Assembly: GCA_963775275.1 (NCBI GenBank)
Contig: CAVZII010000005.1
Span: forward strand, 4,154,001-4,218,000
Length of the DNA stretch: 64,000 nt
Origin: JANWHQ01 sp963775275
GTDB lineage: Bacteria; Pseudomonadota; Alphaproteobacteria; Caulobacterales; Caulobacteraceae
Direction of reading: 5' to 3'
A model generated the notes under the pieces. It saw only the letters and a list, made by a program, of their open reading frames with translations, did no database searches and had not been told where the DNA came from. The translations under genes and the position numbers were made by a program. Shown here piece by piece: positions 59,897 through 64,000 of the stretch. Position 1 is the first letter of the stretch. Each line of letters begins with the position of its first letter.

Positions 59897-60514
59897 TCAG
59901 CCTTTCGCCTTCTCGTCGCCCGGCAGGATGTACTCGGCGCCTTCCCAGGGCGAGAGGAAGTCGAACTGCCGGAACTCCTGCGGCAGCTTCACCGGCTCGT
60001 AGACCACGCGCTTGAGCTCATCGTCGTAGCGGACCTCCACATAGCCGGTCATGGGGAAGTCCTTGCGCAGCGGATAGCCGGCGAAGCCGTAGTCGGTGAG
60101 CAGGCGGCGCAGGTCCGGATGGCCGTCGAAGGCCATTCCGTACATGTCGAAGGCCTCGCGCTCGTACCAGTCGGCGCAGGGATAGACCCCGACCGCGGTG
60201 GGGACTGGCGTGTCCTCGTCGGCCTGGACCTTGAGGCGCGCGCGCTGGTTCTTCGTCAGCGACAGCAGGTGGTAGACCACGTCGAAGCGCCTGGGGCGGT
60301 CGGGGTAGTCGGCGCCGCAGACGTCGATGAGCTGCTGGAAGCGGCAGGCCTCATCGTCCCGCAGCAGAATCAGGGCCTCGACCACCCGCGCGGCCTCGGC
60401 GTGCAGGGTCAGCTCACCGAAGGCGACGTCGAAGCCGGTGATCGCGCCCTTGGAGGAGGCGACGGCGTGCTGGCCGAGCTCGGTCAGCGCCTGTTCGGTT
60501 GTCGGCCAGCTCAC
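59897..60514 (-). CDS. nuoC: NADH-quinone oxidoreductase subunit C
   Basis: A 205-residue subunit of the peripheral arm. The family signature EREAFDMYGMAFDGHPDLRR and DYPLRKDFP-type ending (FAGYPLRKDFPMTGY) are present. The start is GTG 60514 with AGGGGAG upstream. nuoA ends only 37 bp upstream; nuoB, which normally lies between nuoA and nuoC, is absent here. Confidence 0.95.
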   Translation of the reverse strand: MSWPTTEQALTELGQHAVASSKGAITGFDVAFGELTLHAEAARVVEALILLRDDEACRFQQLIDVCGADYPDRPRRFDVVYHLLSLTKNQRARLKVQADEDTPVPTAVGVYPCADWYEREAFDMYGMAFDGHPDLRRLLTDYGFAGYPLRKDFPMTGYVEVRYDDELKRVVYEPVKLPQEFRQFDFLSPWEGAEYILPGDEKAKG

Positions 60515-60551
60515 CGGTCTCCCCTCCCCTGGATCCGGACTGGCGAGGGCC

Positions 60552-60929
60552 TCATTCCCATTCCAGCGCGCCCTTCCTCCACTCGTAGACGAAGCCCACG
60601 GTCAGGACGCCCAGGAAGACCATCATCGACCAGAAGGCGAAGACCTGGCCGGCGTGCGGCAGGTCCTTGAGGGCCACGGCCCAGGGGAAGAGGAAGGCCA
60701 CTTCCAGGTCGAAGATGATGAACAGGATCGAGACCAGGTAGAAGCGGATGTCGAACTTCATCCGCGCGTCGTCGAAGGCGTTGAACCCGCATTCGTAGGC
60801 CGAGAGCTTCTCCGCGTCGGGCGACTTGGGAGCCAGGACCCAGGCGGCGAGGATGAACCCCAGCCCGAGCGCCGTGGCGATGCCCAGGAAGATCACGATC
60901 GGCAGGTACTGCAGCAGGAAAACGGTCAT
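60552..60929 (-). CDS. nuoA: NADH-quinone oxidoreductase subunit A
   Basis: A 125-residue membrane subunit with three helices. KLSAYECGFNAFDDARMKFDI is cut here to its core YECGFNAF, the conserved loop; FYLVSILFIIFDLEVAFLFP and MVFLGVLTVGFVYEW are helices 2 and 3. First gene of the nuo operon; no recognisable promoter motif in the ~180 bp before it. Confidence 0.95.
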   Translation of the reverse strand: MTVFLLQYLPIVIFLGIATALGLGFILAAWVLAPKSPDAEKLSAYECGFNAFDDARMKFDIRFYLVSILFIIFDLEVAFLFPWAVALKDLPHAGQVFAFWSMMVFLGVLTVGFVYEWRKGALEWE

Positions 60930-61044
60930 CGGATCCCTTGGGGAGCTCGGGGGGAGACGAGTCGGGGCGCGTTTTAGCCGAAGGGCGCCTGGGCTTCAAA
61001 CGCGACGGCGAGAATTCCTCAGCACGTGCGGCGAAGAGCTTTGG

Positions 61045-61073
61045 TTGACATCGGACGGGGCGCAGACCTATGT
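61045..61073 (+). promoter_or_regulatory. Sigma-70-type promoter for tRNA-Asp
   Basis: TTGACA at 61045-61050, a 17-bp spacer, then CTATGT at 61068-61073. The -35 hexamer is consensus; the -10 is weaker. The tRNA begins 39 bp after the -10. Confidence 0.65.
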
Positions 61074-61112
61074 CACGCGCCTCACGAGCGGGCCCTTCGG
61101 GCGCGGTCGAAC

Positions 61113-61189
61113 GCGGGTGTAGCTCAGTCGGTTAGAGCGCCGGCCTGTCACGCCGGAGGTCGCGGGTTCGAGTCCCGTCACTCGCGCCA
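61113..61189 (+). tRNA. tRNA-Asp (GTC)
   Basis: A full cloverleaf. The acceptor stem pairs GCGGGTG with CACTCGC (one G-T). The anticodon stem CCGGC/GCCGG closes the loop CTGTCAC, giving anticodon GTC. The T-loop is TTCGAGT and the 3' end encodes discriminator G and CCA. Length is 77 nt. Confidence 0.97.
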
Positions 61190-61332
61190 TGTTCTGGCGG
61201 CCGAAGGCCCCCGGACGAGCGCCTCAGAAGCCGTCGCCTTGCCTCCTGTACGCCGGCCCGCGCGCCTCGGCGCTTGCGCGCAAGGCGCCGCTCGTCCTCA
61301 ATCGCCCCCGGGGAGTCGGGACGGGGGCGGCG

Positions 61333-62616
61333 ATGTTCGGGCTATCCAACGTACAGAGCCTGACCGGGCTGGGCTTCACCCTGGCCGTCTGCTGGGCGCT
61401 GTCGGAAGACCGGCGGCGGTTCCCCTGGAAGCTCGCGCTCGGCGCCGTCGCGCTGCAGGTGGCGCTGGTGCTGCTGCTGTTCGGAAATCCGGCCGCGCGG
61501 GCGGTGCTGGCGGGGATCGCCGGCGCGGTGAACGCCCTGGCCAATTCCGCCCAGGCGGGGACCGAGTTCGTGTTCGGCTTCCTGGCCGGCGGCCAGCAGC
61601 CCTACCAGATGGCGAACGGCCAGACCCCGCCCTACATCCTCGCGTTCCGCGTCCTGCCGGTGATCCTGATGATCTGCGCCCTGTCGGCGCTGCTCTGGCA
61701 CTGGAAGATCCTGAAGTGGATCACCCAGGGCTTCGGCCTGCTGTTCCAGAAGACGCTGGGCCTGCGCGGCCCGCCCGGCCTGGCGACCGCCGCGACGATC
61801 TTCATGGGCCAGATCGAGGGTCCGATCTTCATCCGCGCCTATCTGGACCGCCTGACGCGGTCCGAGCTGTTCATGCTCCTGAGCGTGGGGATGTCCTGCG
61901 TCTCGGGCTCCACCATGGTGGCCTACGCGGCGATCCTGGAACGCGCCCTGCCGAACGCCGCGGCGCACGTCTTCACCGCCTCGATCATCTCGGCTCCCGC
62001 CGGCGTGCTGCTGTCCCGCATCATGATCCCGCCCGATCCGAAGGAGGCGGACGAAGGCTTCGACATGGGACAGGAGCGCCACTACGACAGCTCGATCGAC
62101 GCCCTGATCCGCGGCGTCGGCGACGGCCTGACGGTGGTGCTGAACGTCGGGGCGACCCTGATCGTCTTCGTCGGCCTGATCTTCCTGGCGGACCGGCTGT
62201 TCGCGGTCGCGCCGTCGATCGGCGGCCGGCCCGTCTCGATCGAGCGCATGCTGGGGATGCTGTTGGCGCCGCTGGCCTGGATGCTGGGGATCCCCTGGCG
62301 CGACGCGCCGGCCGCCGGCTCGCTCTTGGGCGTAAAGCTGGTCCTGACCGAGTTCAGCGCCTTCACCCAGCTGGGCAATCTGCCGCCGGACGTCCTGCTG
62401 CCGCGCAGCCGGATGATCATGACCTATGCGCTTTGCGGCTTCGCCAACCTCGCCTCGGTCGGGATCAATGTCGCCGGCTACGGGACCCTGGTCCCGCAAC
62501 GGCGCGCCGAGGTCATGGCGATGGTCTGGAAGGCGATGACGGTCGGGTTCCTGGCCACCTGCATGACGGCGTCGATCGTGGCCGCGCTGCCGGGCGGCCT
62601 GTTCGTCCTCGGCTGA
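61333..62616 (+). CDS. CNT-family nucleoside transporter
   Basis: A 427-residue concentrative nucleoside transporter, driven by H+ or Na+. Family hallmarks are IFMGQIEGPIFIRAYL, TGSTMVAYA-type (SCVSGSTMVAYAAIL), LTEFSAFTQLG and CGFANLASVGI. About ten helices. ATG 61333 follows a GGGACGGGGG Shine-Dalgarno and starts MFGLSNVQSLTG; the frame is open back to the tRNA, whose CCA end would provide an ATG at 61189, but that extension is not membrane-like and is rejected. Specificity within nucleosides cannot be told. Confidence 0.92.
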   Translation: MFGLSNVQSLTGLGFTLAVCWALSEDRRRFPWKLALGAVALQVALVLLLFGNPAARAVLAGIAGAVNALANSAQAGTEFVFGFLAGGQQPYQMANGQTPPYILAFRVLPVILMICALSALLWHWKILKWITQGFGLLFQKTLGLRGPPGLATAATIFMGQIEGPIFIRAYLDRLTRSELFMLLSVGMSCVSGSTMVAYAAILERALPNAAAHVFTASIISAPAGVLLSRIMIPPDPKEADEGFDMGQERHYDSSIDALIRGVGDGLTVVLNVGATLIVFVGLIFLADRLFAVAPSIGGRPVSIERMLGMLLAPLAWMLGIPWRDAPAAGSLLGVKLVLTEFSAFTQLGNLPPDVLLPRSRMIMTYALCGFANLASVGINVAGYGTLVPQRRAEVMAMVWKAMTVGFLATCMTASIVAALPGGLFVLG

Positions 62617-62708
62617 CGAAGACTACGTACTAGCCCGTAGGGAAATCCCCCGAATTTCCTCCAAGACGGGCCTCGCGCACCTTGCCGGCAACGGACAAGG
62701 AGCCTGTC

Positions 62709-62963
62709 ATGTCGTTCCAACAAAGCATCGCCAACGCCGCCAGGGCCACGGTCGTCTGCAAGCCGGCGACGAACCCCGATGCGATGGAATACCTCCAGCT
62801 GCGGGCGGACGGCGCGCAAGGCTGGGTGAACGACCCGACGACGGCCACGCCCTTCGCCTCGATGCGCGACGCCATGCGCATGACCCTGCGCCTGCCCGCC
62901 GGCCTGCACGCCTTCGGCCTGCCGCTCGAGGTCGAGGTCGACGCCTTCCGCACGACCCACTGA
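62709..62963 (+). CDS. Small hypothetical protein
   Basis: An 84-residue ORF starting at ATG 62709 after AAGGAG. It has a polar N-terminal helix (SFQQSIANAARATVV), a Met/Arg-rich middle and ends LEVEVDAFRTTH. I recognise no family and see no signal peptide or membrane helix. A good Shine-Dalgarno and typical codon use support it as real. Confidence 0.6.
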   Translation: MSFQQSIANAARATVVCKPATNPDAMEYLQLRADGAQGWVNDPTTATPFASMRDAMRMTLRLPAGLHAFGLPLEVEVDAFRTTH

Positions 62964-63073
62964 TCAGCGATGGCGACGGCGAGGGCGTAAACTCTGCGGC
63001 GCCTCAGCGCGGCGCCCGGAGTTCCCGCAACGTGGCGCAGGCTCGGCCTTCTCCGGAGAGGGGCATTCACGTC

Positions 63074-63310
63074 ATGGCGTTCGGTTTGACCCCATTCACC
63101 TTCGTGCGCGGAATGTTCAGTCTCGTGGCCATCCCGTCGGGCCTGGTGGTCCTGTGCGGCCCGGCGACCTCCAACCGCATGCCAGGCTGGACGGCGGCGT
63201 TCCTCTCCACGACGACGGCGAGCATCATCGGCTACTTCTTTCCTTCCCACGGCGTCACGCCCGCGATCGTGCTGGGACTCCCGTCACTGGCCGTGTTCGC
63301 GGCGGCCTGA
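63074..63310 (+). CDS. Small membrane protein, possibly truncated
   Basis: A 78-residue ORF starting at ATG 63074 (MAFGLTPFTF). Hydrophobic segments: MFSLVAIPSGLVVLCG and the stretch around ASIIGYFFPSHGVTPAIVLG. The LPGWTA-like MPGWTAAFLSTT and SHGVTPAIV motifs resemble a longer family (about 150 residues, four helices) of alphaproteobacterial membrane proteins, from memory. Here the frame stops after LAVFAAA, leaving only the first half, so it may be a broken copy. Confidence 0.55.
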   Translation: MAFGLTPFTFVRGMFSLVAIPSGLVVLCGPATSNRMPGWTAAFLSTTTASIIGYFFPSHGVTPAIVLGLPSLAVFAAA

Positions 63311-63344
63311 CGGGCGCGACCAATCCGGCGGCCGCACGACCGCT

Positions 63345-63569
63345 TCAACGCGTCTCGATCCGAGACGTCGTCCGCGGCCTGGCCGCGGGCGGCCGCACGC
63401 CCGGCTCCACAGGCGCCTGCAACCGCCACGAGACGGCGCGCCCGAGGTCGGCCACGGTGATGGGCGTGCGACGCGACTGGGCGACGATCAGGGCCGCCGC
63501 GATCGCAATAGCCACGAGCAGGACCAATGACCAGCTCAGGCGTCGACGAACCCGCTCGGCGTAGGCCAT
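63345..63569 (-). CDS. Small single-pass membrane protein
   Basis: A 74-residue ORF. After a basic start (AYAERVRRRL) comes one membrane helix (WSLVLLVAIAIAAALIVA), then a soluble tail with TPITVADLGRAVSW and a basic end. It starts 4 bp after the stop of the response-regulator gene on the same strand, suggesting an operon. No family recognised. Confidence 0.6.
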   Translation of the reverse strand: MAYAERVRRRLSWSLVLLVAIAIAAALIVAQSRRTPITVADLGRAVSWRLQAPVEPGVRPPAARPRTTSRIETR

Positions 63570-63573
63570 GGCC

Positions 63574-63978
63574 TCAATCCGTTCCTTTCAGAGCGGTCAG
63601 GTCATGGATCCGCTGGACCAGCACATCGCCCATCAGAGGCTTCTCGATCACCGGCGCGCCCGCCAGGCTGGCCTCCTGGCGGCAGCGCGCCGAGGGGTTG
63701 CTGGCGATGATCATCGCCGGCGACGCCGCGCCCCGGCGCCGCAGGGCCAGCAGCAGCGCCACGCCATCGACGTCGGGCAGGCCGTAGTCCAGGACCAGGC
63801 AGTCGGCCGACATGATCTCGCTGCTGTTCAGGGCGTCGACGGCGCGCTCGAAGCCGCACACGGCGTAGCCCTGCGCTTCGAGCGCGAACTGAAGTGAGTT
63901 CAATACCGCCCGATCGTCTTCGACGATGGCGATCAGGAGCTTGCCGAACCTTGGAGCGAACTGTTCCATGTCCGCCAT
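63574..63978 (-). CDS. Receiver-only response regulator
   Basis: A 134-residue CheY/FixJ-type receiver domain with no output domain. AIVEDD holds the acidic pair, the phospho-acceptor Asp is in CLVLDYGLPD, and the conserved Lys is in VIEKPL. Receiver-only proteins act by protein contact, for example in phosphorelays. The start may be ATG 63978 or ATG 63969. Its upstream neighbour is outside the window. Confidence 0.88.
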   Translation of the reverse strand: MADMEQFAPRFGKLLIAIVEDDRAVLNSLQFALEAQGYAVCGFERAVDALNSSEIMSADCLVLDYGLPDVDGVALLLALRRRGAASPAMIIASNPSARCRQEASLAGAPVIEKPLMGDVLVQRIHDLTALKGTD

Positions 63979-64000
63979 CTGCCGGCGTACACTCTGGCCG

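Noticed and set aside
60511..60999. Alternative frame over nuoA as hidden nuoB
   Set aside because: It lacks NuoB cysteine motifs and is an Arg/Pro/Gly-rich shadow of nuoA.
61189..61332. Nucleoside transporter starting at the tRNA CCA end
   Set aside because: The extension is not membrane-like and ATG 61333 has a good Shine-Dalgarno.

Overview
The window is GC-rich, densely coded DNA from an alphaproteobacterium, most likely a member of the Caulobacteraceae (Caulobacter/Phenylobacterium-like). The evidence is gene order: trpGDC, lexA, comEC, gltX, gltA, lpxB-lpxI-lpxA-fabZ-lpxD-skp-bamA-rseP-cdsA-uppS-frr-pyrH-tsf-rpsB, then dnaE-lolD-lolC-proS, rnj-coaX-birA and a nuo operon. LpxI (rather than LpxH), a GAAC-N7-GAAC LexA operator and a 29-codon SidA-like gene beside dnaE point the same way.

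Layout. 1-9.1 kb: an MFS transporter, a small GIY-YIG gene between inverted repeats, tryptophan genes, a secreted serine hydrolase, lexA, a second GIY-YIG gene and a roughly 1.1-kb array of palindromic repeats. 9.1-15.2 kb: a TauD-type dioxygenase, a frameshifted comEC, gltX and gltA. 15.1-31.1 kb (minus strand): a long envelope-biogenesis and translation cluster (lipid A, outer-membrane assembly, phospholipid and undecaprenyl synthesis, ribosome recycling, UMP kinase, EF-Ts, S2). 31.3-39.6 kb: a GxxExxY gene inside perfect inverted repeats, dnaE, a sidA-like division inhibitor, lolD/lolC and proS. 39.9-45.5 kb: alcohol dehydrogenase, DUF1467, methylmalonyl-CoA epimerase, RNase J, CoaX and BirA. 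45.5-60.9 kb (minus strand): complex I genes nuoA and nuoC to nuoN with four small accessory ORFs. 61-64 kb: tRNA-Asp, a nucleoside transporter, small unknown proteins and a receiver-only response regulator.

Three themes stand out. First, the chromosome is full of palindromic repeats of several families. Three of them bracket a small nuclease-like gene (two GIY-YIG, one GxxExxY), and closely similar repeats occur without any gene. This looks like repeat families living with dedicated small nucleases. Second, bamA is strange: it encodes about 570 extra residues between signal peptide and first POTRA domain, containing ten copies of a GF-x-[LM]-x-P motif. It also carries an apparent one-base insertion that removes its beta-signal and stop codon and puts it in frame with skp. 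Third, several core genes usually found in this gene order are missing from their slots: nuoB (nuoA and nuoC are 37 bp apart), dxr (between cdsA and rseP), moaC-moeA (between trpC and lexA) and trpE (before trpG).

Function assignments come from recognised motifs and gene order; no database search was run. Start codons were chosen from alignment memory, Shine-Dalgarno matches and overlaps. The two apparent frameshifts (comEC, bamA) could be sequencing errors.
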